Positions 50,301-62,732 of a stretch of DNA of 64,000 nucleotides are shown here, in pieces. Below the pieces are notes generated by a model. It saw only the letters and a program-made list of their open reading frames with translations. It searched no databases and was not told the DNA's origin. Each line of letters opens with the position of its first letter. The first letter of the stretch is position 1. The stretch lies in the NCBI GenBank assembly GCA_951799445.1, contig OX637287.1:39027724-39091723 (forward strand). The letters are read 5' to 3'. The position numbers and the translations under genes were made by a program. The DNA comes from Pseudisothecium myosuroides (lineage: Eukaryota; Streptophyta; Bryopsida; Hypnales; Lembophyllaceae).

Positions 50301-52185
50301 TTTACATATACACTTCTCTAATTGCACAACATTTAGGTAAAAATGAAAATGCACCTATTTCATCTAGGTAAGATATTCTATTAATTGACTTTTGGTGGTG
50401 AAAATTCAACAATCAAGTCAAGGATGAAGAAAGAATTGATCTTGGCAAGTTAATACAATTAAGGAAAAATTAAAGATCGAAAAGACTATTGACACATGAT
50501 TGTAGACAAAGAGAGGAAAAATAATTCCGATTTTCTTTTTGGATCGGTGCACATTAATAATATATTCATTCTTGTTTCCACGATTCAACCCACAAGGCAA
50601 AGGAAAGTGATGCATGAACTACATAGTCCTATTAAAGGATAGACTTTGTTTTAGCTGATTATTATTTTTATTTTATTTTAAATGATTTCTTAAATGAAGA
50701 ACATAGTAGGTGGTTTTTTGGTCTTGTATTGTTCATATTAAGACTTTAGGTAGTTAGGTTGTTTTATGATTATTTTAGGGGGTGGAGTTGTGGAATGTGG
50801 ATATTTTGCGTGGTCTTTAGGTTGTGTAAACAACTGTTTGGGTTGGGTAGCGTGTTGTTGAAATGGGGGGGGGAGTGGTATTGCATACATAAGTAGTTGG
50901 TATTGAGGTGTTGTTGTTGAGTGTTTATTCTAGTATTAGTATGTCAAATTGGAGAGTTAGTGTGGAGCTCAAGAGCACTCATTGAGGGTCAAACTATTGT
51001 GCAAGATCTCCTTTTTTCACACAAAACTCTAAGGATGAACATCTGCACTTCTGTCTTACACAGAAGGCTTCTCTATCATCCATTGAACACTTTCAGGCTG
51101 GTGCATTGTTACAGAGTTAAACCCTATCACATCATTGAGAACAAAAGGTGTCCAATGAATGACTTTCAAGGCGGGTTCCTAAAGAAGCAAATACATGCTT
51201 CTATTCATTCAGTCCTTGGATCATTTTTTTTTGTCTCCCTACTTCAGTGATACATCTCGTCCTTCAGTGATAGGGTAGAAGAGAGATTCCTTTTATCTTG
51301 TTCATGGAAGGATGACTCAGGAAGTACCCAAAGTCTTGCCAGTGGAGCACTGTCTGTCGTTCGGTGTGGAAAAGAGCTTCAATAATACCGCGTCGTAGCT
51401 TGGAATGAGTGAAATGATCGAGTAGCGCGCCTGTCAATTTGTGAAGGAAGCCGTGAGCCTTCCTGAATTGATATTTTGTCAGATACAACCTCACTCACTT
51501 ACTCATGAATGTCCAGTTGAAGAACACTTTGAAATTTTTGAGAGAGACTTGACTGTGGAATTCTGGGAGCAGTGACGTACAGAGAAGAATGTGGAGTGCT
51601 GCAACATAAAAGAAACTCTCGAGTCGCGGAATGAGAGCGGAGGTGGTGTGTACCAACGCTTTGTATGTGGCTCCCGAATTCAAAGTCGGCAATTTGTAAC
51701 ATTGAATGACCACTTTTAAGCAAGCAATCGATGGCCTTCCCCATGCTCGGAAGGTATTATGCTTTGTTAGATATGGTATCTGGGAGGGACTTCTTAGTTA
51801 ATTCAAGGATTGGGGTTGGTGGAGGAGACATATAAGACAATTATGTTCATTGTAGGTAGGGGTCTCCTTTTCAAGAGTGCAAAAGGGAGCCTTGCCTCAT
51901 TGGTAAACAATGTTATGATTGCACAAGAAGAAGAAAGTGGGTTGAAATCTGAGAGCATAGCCGCGTATGTGAGCCTCGGCCTTCATTTTCCTTGTTGCTT
52001 CTTTTGAAGACTTGTGCATACAATCACGGGGGAGATTGGGGAGATTATTTTGTGCCTAAACTTGCTAGTCAAGACCAGATAAAAAACAAAAGCTCTCACA
52101 AGATTGTTTGAAATTCAGGAGCTTTTCAAGGAAGAAGTTGAATGCGAGAGGGATAAGAATTGTTGGACTTTTAGAGTCAGGGACA
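50301..52185. other. Intergenic region, no gene recognised
   Basis: Slightly less AT-rich between 50900 and 52000, with overlapping frames of 60-110 codons on both strands. None matches a family I know and none shows a convincing splice arrangement. It could hold remnants of a decayed gene or element. Confidence 0.3.
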
Positions 52186-52745
52186 AAAAGATCCATTTTT
52201 CATTGAGACACTTCCCCCACAAAGTCAATACTTCGCTAAATATTACAACTATCTACATATTTTGAAAGCTATAAATAGAGAGACAAAAGGTATTAAATTT
52301 TGAGGCATATCAAAACAAAGAGATATAATAGTATAAAGAATTAGAAATAATAAATTGAAATCATAGTTAGAAGACTCCAAAAGTTATTTTAATTTCACTA
52401 CCAATCTACTACTGATTTGACACTACTAGTAATCCATTCTCAATCTACAAAATGCTTGCTTGATTTGAGGCACTTTCAGGTTCTAAAGAACAATCTAAAG
52501 CCCAAACTCACAATTGTTGGATATTGATGAGCATGTCACATTCCTTGGGAATTATAGATGCAAATTTGTGCTCCGCAAAGGTTAAGAGGACATTAGTGCA
52601 TTTGCCTACACTTCAATTTTTAATACATTTCTTTGTCCTTTCTTAGCATTTAGAATATGTCCGCAACTTCAAATTCGGTGGAGAAATGACTCTATAGGAA
52701 GGGTTCGTTCAAATGAGGAATGGACATTTTTGTCCACATCTCTAT
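52186..52745 (-). mobile_element. Long-inverted-repeat element X, copy 2 (uninterrupted)
   Basis: The left end GGGACAAAAAGATCC and the right end GGACATTTTTGTCCAC open long imperfect inverted repeats of about 90 bp with shared words such as CATATT and AAAGTC. It serves as the empty-site reference for both insertions in copy 1. Confidence 0.6.
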
Positions 52746-52842
52746 TTTGGTTCTAAAAAGTGAACAAGGTTACCTTTCATCTTTTTAGACCATATGAGAG
52801 CTACTTTGAAACGGCAATTTCCGGGAAAGATTGGAAGAATTT

Positions 52843-53194
52843 TAAGGTAGCAACATCTATAACCGTCAATTTAAGCAATTCAACATAGTTGGAGGTACCT
52901 TTTTCTAGAAAAAATATTTTTTCAGTATTAGCAATTGAAAATCATGAATTTAAAATAAAAAATATAATTTTTGAAGGAAACTAATTTCTACGAATTTTTG
53001 AAGTAGAACTCCCAAGGCACTGTTAACCACACTCCATTAAAGTTGCCTTGATTCTAGCACCAAAATCGAGATAAATCATAGACCACCAACCACACTTAAG
53101 GATGGGCACAGTTTCAAGGTACTTTTAGAGACATTGTAGATAATTCTATAATTGAAGTATATCTACACTAATGGTTATAGGTGTTGCTACCTTA
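52843..53194. mobile_element. TA-type MITE with AGGTAGCAACA ends (348 bp)
   Basis: The element spans 52845-53192, with ends AGGTAGCAACATCTATAACC and GGTTATAGGTGTTGCTACCT as near-perfect inverted repeats, and TA on both sides (52843-52844 and 53193-53194). Confidence 0.75.
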
Positions 53195-53359
53195 ATATGT
53201 GAATGAACAAATCCCTGTAAAAATGCAGAGACGAGGCTGATATAGAAACAAGCTCTAGGCCACTTGTGTCTAGCGGGTGTCCTTGTACTTTGCCCCTTGC
53301 AATGAAATTCCATTTCATTTGCTTAAAAAAAATCTATTTGCATGTACTGTACAGTACCA

Positions 53360-53847
53360 TTAACCCCCTAAAGGACCAAGCACCGTTTTTTGACAATATA
53401 GCAATTTTAGGCAACTCACTACAAATGGAATTTTTATTTATTTTTCTTTGAAATTTTCACACAAGATGTGCCCAAGGAGTAGCTTTAAGGCCCAACAATT
53501 TTCATAACTTTTGACTACATGGTTAAAAAGTTATTGCTTGATATGTAATTTTGCGATCAGCTTGGGGCAACTCAAAAGACTTCTTTAAAAATCACTTTTT
53601 CAAAAAATAAAAATTTGAAATTGGTTCTTTAGATTTACATGTAAGCAAGAAGCTTTTAATCATTCCATTTTGATTTATGAGATGAAAGTTATAAGGAGTT
53701 TTATTTTGCGGGTAGGTATGGAGTCTTTTTATAGTTAGATGTAGTACAAAAAATTTAAAATCCTCCTAGTTTGCATAAGTTTTAGATCTAGACCAATTTT
53801 GTATTAGTCAAAATATAATGACCTTCTTTTGCTCCTTTAGGATTTAA
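53360..53847 (+). mobile_element. Family A TTAA element, internally deleted
   Basis: TTAA at 53360-53363 is followed by CCCCCTAAAGGACCAAGCACC and about 350 bp aligning with the left half of 54353-55286. The right end survives as CTCCTTTAGG close to TTAA at 53844-53847. The subterminal ACGGTTA block is missing. Confidence 0.6.
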
Positions 53848-53854
53848 AGGTTAA

Positions 53855-54348
53855 GAAAATCCCATATAATTCCTTATCAATAAAACCTTGTTTCTAGAAG
53901 TACAAATGTGTTCCATCTAAGGTAGAAAGGTTCTTAAAGTGCTTAGGTTCTAAAATTGCCCACCTCCTCAAATATACACTATTTATACATGTTGCTTTTT
54001 TGTTGTACACTGAAACCTCTCATGATGCAAATTCCTTGCTTGTATAACAATGTACATAACTAATTGTAGTTCTTTATTTGCATACTCCTTATATACATAA
54101 AGTCTTTTGCACAAACCATCAATGGAGTTAATTATGTCAGCCATCACTGATTTTCTAAGATGAATAACCAATCAAACACAATTATTGTATAACGCGAGCA
54201 TGTTAAAATAATTGGCCTTTGGCACCTAAGCTTCTTTACATGCATATAGCTAAAAACTACTCCCCACCATTCCCATGCAATAAGGGAAGTTTGACTGCAT
54301 ATATATTCCGTACAGTATTACAAAGTGACAAAGTGACAAAGTGACAAT
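53855..54348. other. Short intergenic stretch with a small tandem repeat
   Basis: A ten-base unit AAAGTGACAA is repeated about three times at 54320-54346, directly abutting the next TTAA element. There is no gene. Confidence 0.5.
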
Positions 54349-55290
54349 TTAACCCCTAAAGGTCCAAACACCATTTTTTGACAACATAGCAATTTTGGGC
54401 AGTTCACTACGAGTGGAGATTTTTTTTTTTTTCTTTGAAATTTTCACACAAGATGTGCCCGAGGAGTATCTTTAAGGCCCAACAATTTTCATAACTTTTG
54501 ACTACATGGTTAAAAAGTTATTGTATGATATGTAATTTTCCGTGCACGGCGGGCAGCCCGGGCAGCTCAAAAAATTCTTTAAAAATCATTTTTTTTTAAA
54601 ATAAAAATTTGAAATTGGTTCTTTAGATTTATATGTACGTGGAAAGCTTTAAATCATTCCATTTGGATTAATGACTCAAAAGTTATGAGGATTCTTAGTT
54701 TGAGGGTAGTTATGGAATCTCTACTCTAAAATAAACTTTGAAGTCCTTTATTTCACTCAATTTCCAATATTTTTGAAAAAAAATAAAAACATTGGCTGTA
54801 GATTATTTATTACAACATTACAATCGTTGGGATTGGCATTTTTCAATTCCATAAATAAATTCTTAACAATTTAGTGTTTTGAATCATTCTCTACTTCTTT
54901 CTACTTACTATTTTTTTCCTATATGTTGTGCAATTCCAAATGATCTGAAAATTTTCAAGCATGTAGCCAACTTGCCTAGAAGAATGAATCCAAAGAGTAA
55001 CCACCATTTTGGGCATTTTTTCATACAAATGTGACCTTGTGAAGTGCAGCTGCCCGGATTTTCGCAGGGACAAAAAAAGGGTTTTTGTCAATTCAAACGC
55101 TAATATCTTCCAATCCACATGGTGGAAAATTCTGAAATTTTTTCCACATCTTCTTAAACTAGTGTTCTATAAGATCTCACGGTTACATGTGTCCAAAAAT
55201 GTTTTTTTTATAAAATTTTGTACTTGTATTAGAAATGGCAGTTTTGGAGCGGTTTTGATGAAAACATAGTCTTAGACCTTTAGGGGTTAG
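54349..55290 (+). mobile_element. Family A TTAA element, near-identical inverted partner of 10212-11146
   Basis: TTAA at 54349-54352; the right target copy is TTAG (55287-55290), one base changed. The ends are CCCCTAAAGGTCC and GACCTTTAGGGG. Long stretches match the reverse complement of 10212-11146 without differences visible by eye. The ACGGTTA block is at about 55095-55200, about 86 bp from the right end. Confidence 0.8.
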
Positions 55291-57405
55291 TCCATCAAAT
55301 GGATGGTCATGTTTTCATCCATGTTTTTTATGCATGTTTTGGAGTTATAAGAAGGTGTTTGTTACTGCAAATTTTGTAGTGGAATGTGCTAGTATACAAT
55401 TTGATGATAATACATTAATATACCACAAAATATATATATGCTAATGCACTTGGTTATATATATTACAAAGTACACAAATACAATTTGAATGTTTTGTTTT
55501 TTGAAGGCTATATAGCTGATGTTTAGCTTAAGGATTGAATTTCTAATCTTGTAATGTTAAGTATATAAATTAGTGTATGAGCCAAAACTAGAGTTGTGTA
55601 TGAGCTTACAACTTAAAACGTATACAAGTGAAATTAAACATGGAGATTGAACAAATAACTCCCAAAATAACTATTTGTATCCAAATTCCATTCCTAAATG
55701 TACCCTAGCGAATTTTATCATGTCATCACAAGACACTGACTAAAGAATTCTTTAAAAATTTCAAAAATGGGTATTTTGGATTTCTTTTGTGTTGAATTGC
55801 ATTTTCTAACTTTGAAACGTATCACATTTTCTTAAATTTTGTATGCATGTTTGCAATGTATAGTTGAAAAGGTTTGAATGTTTAATTTAATCTTAAGATT
55901 TTCTCTCTAAAAAAACAATTGCTTTGATCTACGCATGGTTGTGAATATGAAAAGGTCATTGAATGATGGACTAATATTCCATATGTATACTTGTAATACA
56001 AAAAATCTATAGTAAAATATACATTGGAATGTGCACCAAATTTAACATTCCACAACACCGCCAAGAGCACTTTTACTTTTATTGTTGGAATTTATATATA
56101 TGCACTTTTTTGTTTCCATAAAAAAAATTATTTGAAAACAAGGAACAAATATTGTATATCTCAAAGAAACTATCCAAGATCTAAATGGTTAATTCTATTT
56201 AACAATTGTATATCAAGGTAGATATTGGGTAGATACTTTAGCAAGAAAAAAAATCAATTTCTAATAACCAAAAAATCATATACCAAACTTATATATTATG
56301 TTTTTAAATTTTTTTTTGAATTTTTCTTAAGAAAAAATTATATTCTGCATCATGAATAGAAATCAATATTTATTTGGTCAAATGTGGAAAAAGTTTTGTA
56401 AATATTTTTAAATTGATTTCAAAGCAAATGACTTTGATAATTTACCAAAAATATAATTTCAATTTTAAGTATGTGAGTTTTCTTAATGATTGACTAAAAT
56501 TCCATCTTACATTGATTAGCACTAAACAATTAGATATTTGATCATGAAAACATTGTATGTTACTCCTAATACTAAATTTTTTACAGTTTAATAGTGGGTG
56601 ATTGCACAAAACACTTGTACTATTTTCTGTCACACGTTGCGTGTTGATTAGTTTTTTGGCCATGACTTTTGCATTTTGACTCCAAATGACTCAAAATTCA
56701 TGAACAAGGTACTTATGACTATTATACACCTAGCCTAATTTTTTGGAATATTAAAAAAATATTTAATTATTTAATAATAGCCTCCAATATTATGTCATAA
56801 ATGCCAATTTTGGAGGTTTTAGTACTATTTAGTACCCATAAAAACGAATTTGAAGCTGAACTTTGGAGGAAATGGTCTTCTAATAGACTTATATCTGTTG
56901 TCTAAAAGAATTCTAAAAGTACTTAATTTTATGTAGAATAGAAGTCCACAAAGTGATCCTCTTTCTACTTGCATTTCAAAACATATAAATAATTATTTTG
57001 GTGTTTTTTTTGGTGAATGACCATTTCCATAGAGTTACTACAAATGTACAATTCTTATTTTTTTAATTTAAGTTTTTTCCTAATTTTTATTAATTAAAAC
57101 ATTGAGGTATCTATTTTCTTGAGATTTGGCACTTTTCTAGTTTTCCTACTTAGAGAATTTTTTAATGAATTTCCTTTGGTGGTTTCCTTCATCTTAAAGG
57201 TGCATACATTGGCCATATTTATTTATTTATTTTTAAATTGATTTCCTAATTTTAAAGTACTCATGAAACAATCATGAGTATTGTTGCAAAACGCAACAAA
57301 TAATACAAGTGTTTCGTGCAATCACCCTAATCTTGTGCATTTTGTATTCATTTCTTTATTAAAAAAATTTAGCAATAATAACTTCAATTTGTAATATGTC
57401 TAGCA
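55291..57405. other. AT-rich intergenic region, nothing recognised
   Basis: No convincing gene, RNA or paired element ends. Confidence 0.4.
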
Positions 57406-58050
57406 TTAACCCCTAAATGCCCGAGGCACCAAATTCTGGTGTTGGCAATACTTTGAAGTTAAATAAAACCTAATCAAGTTGCTATTTTTAGTAGTTTGTA
57501 TTTTCGTAAAATTCTTTTTGAAGTCTATTTTTAGCCTCAAAAGTCTGATTTTGAAAATGATGGACTATGATTTTTCTACTCAAGATTTTGTGCAAGGGTA
57601 CCCATTGCAATCTTGACTTTCCGTAGTGTTGAGGGCTCTTGGAAATGAGCCTCAAATACATTAGATCTTGGAAAAAAAATCACATTAAAAATTCATTTAA
57701 AAAAATTGTAGAATAGATTTTGGGAAGCCATAAATTGATTGGGGTTATGCATGTTAGGCCCTTTAACCTCATATTTTTTTGGTGACCAACTTTTTAGATT
57801 TAACATGTGAATAAAGGATTGAAAGATTTTCTTAGTTTTAACACCCTCATGTTCAAACATTATAATCTTTCAATTCATAAGTGATATTGTTGTGTTTTCT
57901 TTTCCTATTTGATCTTTAATATGTCTAGTTTGAATTTGTACGGTTACAATTATAAAAAAAATGATACAACTTATCAAAATGTTGGCTTTTTGTTCAATTT
58001 AGAACAAATTTCAGGAAGCTCAAAACAGGCCTTGGGCATTTAGGGGTTAA
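57406..58050 (+). mobile_element. TTAA-flanked element, family D (637 bp), uninterrupted
   Basis: TTAA at 57406-57409 and 58047-58050 flank CCCCTAAATGCCCGAGGCACC and GGGCATTTAGGGG. It aligns with 34015-35588 minus its insert, and reversed with 62083-62728. A lone TACGGTTACAAT word lies about 100 bp from the right end. It provides the empty site for the nested insertion at 34304. Confidence 0.85.
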
Positions 58051-58572
58051 AGACAATCAATTTTCCTATGCATTCAAAAATTTAAAAGAAATAAAATTTG
58101 TTGCCTTATGCTAACCTCCAATTGCCTATTTAAGCAACCTATTTTTGAACTATTTTGGTCCTTTCAAGTGCCAATATGTCAAATAGATGTTTCATCCATC
58201 TAAATTTTGTAGAATTCTTATATTTTCTTAACATTTATACAGTACGGATTCTCAAAACTTTCCCTTGTCAAAAAAATTCATTTCAAATAGAACAAGTATG
58301 TTTCACCTCAAAAAATGACTTTTTGAATGGGTGATTGGAAGTAAGACTTGTACTATTTTGACACTTTACTTGATTTTTTGTCTAACAAAACTTTTATCCT
58401 TTTTTATTAGAAATTTAGACTTTTTTTCAACAAAGAAGATGGTAATTTTTAAAATCTTTTTTAAAACTATTTTTATAGCATTTTTTGACACTTTAATATT
58501 CAAAAGTGTGCCAAAACTTTTGTAAAAATACTGTAAAAAAAATACACATCTTCCATTTCAACAACAACCCAA

Positions 58573-59237
58573 CATATTGAGTTCAACGGTGCTAGTATGT
58601 GAGCCCAAGAATGCGAGCTTGTGAGCATTGAGCCTACAATAGAAGTACCTATAATATATATACCGCACACTATATAAGGTGTATGTATCATAAACACCTA
58701 TAATGTAGGTATTTGTAACATATATGGTAAACTTGCCTATCACCGCACAAACAAAATTCAAACCCTTCTCCACATAAATATAGAGACTTGCATGTTTTAA
58801 AATTTGGCATGACTATTAAATGTCATGTTAAGATTCACCTTCAAAATGTAAAAAGATTATTTCTTACAAATTTTATTGCAATTTGAAGGTGATGAAGCTC
58901 AAATCTAGTTAAAAATTCCTTGCAACCAATCACCACACAATGTACGGTCAATGGGCGGTGATACAAAATTTTGTTCCCATCACAACTAAATTGGTAGTTG
59001 AATTGTGCGGTTAGTGTTTGGTCATTGGAGGGGTGGTTGTGTGGTTAGTGTTTGGTCATTGGAAGGTGTTGTTGTGCGGTGTTTGGATGTGTGCAGTAAT
59101 TGGACAGTTTACTCTATATCCTATAATCATAGACAGTTTCTATAGAATATACACCTATAACATAGGTGTGTAGTATTCTAGGCTTATGGACTCACACTCC
59201 TATGCTCACATAATAGCAACCCTCATATTGAGTTTAA
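58573..59237. mobile_element. Inverted-repeat element with 14-bp direct repeats (637 bp)
   Basis: The element spans 58587-59223. The left end CGGTGCTAGTATGTGAGC and right end GCTCACATAATAGCAACCCT are inverted repeats. The flanks CATATTGAGTTCAA (58573-58586) and CATATTGAGTTTAA (59224-59237) are direct repeats with one difference. The interior has a 36-bp-spaced duplication of TGGTTAGTGTTTGGTCATTGG (about 59008-59070). A long duplication might suggest a Mutator-like element, but the length is atypical. Confidence 0.5.
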
Positions 59238-59548
59238 TGTTTTTTTTAACAATTGTTTTTATTCTACTATGTTGAACAAACCAGGAACTTGTAAATTATT
59301 TAACACTCTAGAGTTAAAAAAACTAACAAAAGAAGTGTTGAATACAAGATCTATTATTGGTTTACATTGTTTCCATATTAGCTTGCCAAATTCATTAGTT
59401 TGAAATTAGCATAGTCTATATTAGAGTATTATAGATGTATAATAATCATTATTCTAGATACATGAGTATAGATGTGAATATCTTAATCTCTATACAATTG
59501 ATATCAAAACTTGTAATACCAACCAAAAATTAATACGGGTTTATCTTA

Positions 59549-60132
59549 TTAACCCCTAAAGTCCCAAAGTCCCTACGGGGGACTCTTGGGATTTTGGGCA
59601 AGCTTGTGTGATCTCAATTTTTGACCTGATATTTTGAATTTTTTTTAAAGATAGGAAATTGGATTAGCTTTATGGGAATATAATTTTTATTGCAATCGGT
59701 GCCCGGGAGCAAAAGTTATGCCACTTTAAGTCTAGAAAGCAGCTCGAGGGGCAACCCAAAAAAAATCACAAGAAAAAGATTTTTTTTAGTTTTTAATTTG
59801 TTTCTCAAAGATTGTATTTTTGTCTACATTTGAAGCTTTAGTTCATACTATTTGGACAAGTGATGAAAAAGTTATAGACAATCTTGTTTTTCAGACAATC
59901 TAAGGATGTTCTTGAAAAAAACTTATTGTCCAACTTTGAATGCTAATATCTTCCAATCCGTATGGTCAAATTTGATGAAATTTTTACCACATGATTTCAG
60001 ACAAGTGAAGTATAAGATCTTATGGTTAGATTCTATAAAAGTGTTTTTTTTGCTTTCTTGGGTGAATGCAATAGCAATGGCAGTTTTGAGTGATTTTTGG
60101 CAAAAAAATGGCCTTGGGACTTTAGGGGTTAA
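59549..60132 (+). mobile_element. TTAA-flanked element, family B, short form (576 bp)
   Basis: TTAA at 59549-59552 and 60129-60132 flank CCCCTAAAGTCCC and GGGACTTTAGGGG, which are perfect inverted repeats. Compared with 11859 it lacks about 300 bp of the middle. The ACGGTTA block (here ATGGTTAG) is at about 59935-60035, 93 bp from the right end. Confidence 0.8.
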
Positions 60133-62078
60133 AATAGAAATCATTTTTCTATTTGATTTACATATAGCACTTGTCCACACCAATAAGAACATCTCCAATC
60201 CACCTTTAAAAACTATGAAAAGAGTCTTAAGTTTTTAGTGCATAGAATTAGAATTTTAGGCATTGTTATTGGAAGAGAACAAAAAATATAGACACAATTA
60301 CTTAGGGAGGTGCAGTAAGTGGTAGAAGTAGAAATATAGGAATGAACATATGCAGGGTGCCAAAAAAACATTGGGGCTAAAAATTATAATTTGATTGATT
60401 ATACTATATATAGTGTATAAAATATCATTGGATGTCTTCTAAATACTATAGGATGTGAAATAAAGGGTTCCATTAGGAAAAAAGTAGACCTAGGCCCCCC
60501 TCCTATATATTGATTACGTGGAACAAAAGTCTTAAATTGGGCTGCCTTATGAGTTGGCTTGTTTGTTAGGATGAAAAATTTATGGACGTTGGAAATGCTT
60601 TTCTATTTTAGGTGTTTGTGGCCATCAAATGGGTTATGGGCTACATCCACAAAATTGGCGGTCTATGTGGGTTGGTATTCCTTGGTGAATAATTATTTAA
60701 ATTTGAACAAGACATGTGGGCCTCAGAGAATCACAATACAAAATCATATATTTAAAAAAATTGGATTTATTATAAAGATATTGTTTTATTAATTATTATT
60801 AATTATTTTAATTATAGTCTTTATTTCTAAAATATTGAAAATAACTATATAGGTGCAACAATATAGAGTATCTTTAGACTATTTGTAATGAATGTTGAAT
60901 GTCTAAATCTTTTGAGACAAGTTGGAATCTCTACAACTTCTTCTTATAGGTAGCTAGAGGTAAAAATATTAGTTGTCTCTAGTGTAGGATTAGCTGTAGA
61001 ATCCTTCATTTCTTGAATGAAAATTTATGTTTGAAGGATAGATCCTTCCAATCATCATAGTGTAGGTTGAATGTTACTTTGAATTAATAAACTTGAAATG
61101 ATGATAGTTTGCCAAGAATTAATTGGCCTTAAATTCTTTCTTGCTTGTGTCTTGGTTAACATGCTTTCTATTGCACTCGCTATTGCACTATAGTCAATAT
61201 TGTAGATATCAATTAGTATTTTGCAGAGTCTGAAGTACATATCAATTCCATATTTAATAGCAAATGTTATTTCCTCTCCACCCATTTTGATACAAATTGT
61301 TGGACTTGTCTAGGGTTTTGAAAACCCGAAGGATCTGCAAAATCTTTTCATCCAACAAAGTCTAATAAATTGTGCTTTTTTTCATAAATAACAGTTCTTT
61401 GGTGTATTTAATAATTCATTAGTATTAAAACCATGTTTTTTAATTCAGTTTTGAAAAAATGGTTGAGTAATCTTTTTTTATCGGAGCCATTTGGATTGAT
61501 AATGTGCAATGTAAATTTGAAAAGAGATGGTTAACTCCTAAAACGGACCAGGCAATCAAATTTTGAGCAACGGATGAACACAAACACATCCCAAGTATAC
61601 AAAAATATAATTTTGTCCATCAATTTTTTTGAAGATTTGTTTGATGGATTTCAAAAATTGTATGGTATAGATTGTGAAGACTTTACTTTACAAATATTCT
61701 ATTATTCAATAGGTATTGGGAGGCCTCGCTTCAAAAAATAATGATATTTTCAGTCAAAAATTGACTTTAAAACTAATTTGATTAAAAAAGTAAAATAAAA
61801 ATCTTTAAAAAACACTATATTTAGAACTTAACATTTAGAACTTCAAGGAAAAAAATTCTTGTAAAAATCACAAATATTCAATCTAAAATCAATATTAAAA
61901 GGAATTTATAATTTCTGGCTTCAAATTTTATTGAAAAAAATGGTTTGCATATTAATTGATTTAATTATATGGATATGATCTATGAATCCTATTTGAGATT
62001 CATCAATAAATTATTTTTCTTAGTTACATTTTGTAAAACATCTTCACAATTTTGGAAATCTAGATTATTATTTGGGCT
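60133..62078. other. AT-rich intergenic region, no gene recognised
   Basis: A single TTAA-CTCCTAAAACGGACC end at about 61531 has no partner that I could find and may be a truncated element. There are no other supported features. Confidence 0.35.
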
Positions 62079-62732
62079 TTAACTCCTAAATGCCTGACTT
62101 TTTTCCAGCTTCTTGAAATTTGCTCTAAATTGAACAAAAAGCCAACATTTTGATAAGTTTTATTAATATTTTTTGAATTGTAACTAAACATATTCAAATT
62201 AGGCATGCTAGAGATCATCATATGGGAAAAGAAAGCACAACAATATCATATATGGATTGAAAGATTATAATGTTCGATCATAAGGGTGTTAAAATTGTGA
62301 AAGTGATTTGAAGTCTTCCAATCCTTTTTTCACATGCTAAATCTAAAAAATTGGTCACCCAAAAAATATGAGGTTAAAAGGAATAATTTGTATAACTCCA
62401 ATCAATTTATGACTTCTCAAAATCTATTCTACAATTTTTTTTTAAATGAATTTCTAATGTAATTTTTTCTCCAAGATCTATTGTATTTGCAGTTCATTTC
62501 CAAGAGCCCTTAACACTAGAAAATCAAGATTTGCAATGCACACCCTTGCATAAAATCTTGAATAAAAAAGCCATAATTAATCAAAATCAAATTTTTGATG
62601 CTAAAACTAGACTTCAAAAAGAATTTAAAAAAAAATACAAACTACTAAAAATGTTAACTTTTTTAGGTTTTATTTAGCTTCAAAGTATTGTTAACACCAA
62701 ACTTTGGTCCTCGGGCATTTAGGGCGGGTTAA
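62079..62732 (-). mobile_element. TTAA-flanked element, family D (646 bp), reverse orientation
   Basis: TTAA at 62079-62082 and 62729-62732. The left end is CTCCTAAATGCC; the right end GGGCATTTAGGGCGGG carries a small insertion or substitution. It aligns, reversed, with 57410-58046 and again shows the uninterrupted site used by the nested copy at 34304. Confidence 0.8.

Noticed and set aside
50921..51744. Overlapping frames on both strands with somewhat more balanced composition
   Set aside because: Neither strand gives a continuous or spliceable reading that resembles a protein family; possibly a decayed gene, but not supportable.
61531..61560. TTAA-CTCCTAAAACGGACC, like the left end of a TTAA element
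   Set aside because: No right end before the next element begins at 62079; perhaps truncated, so not counted.
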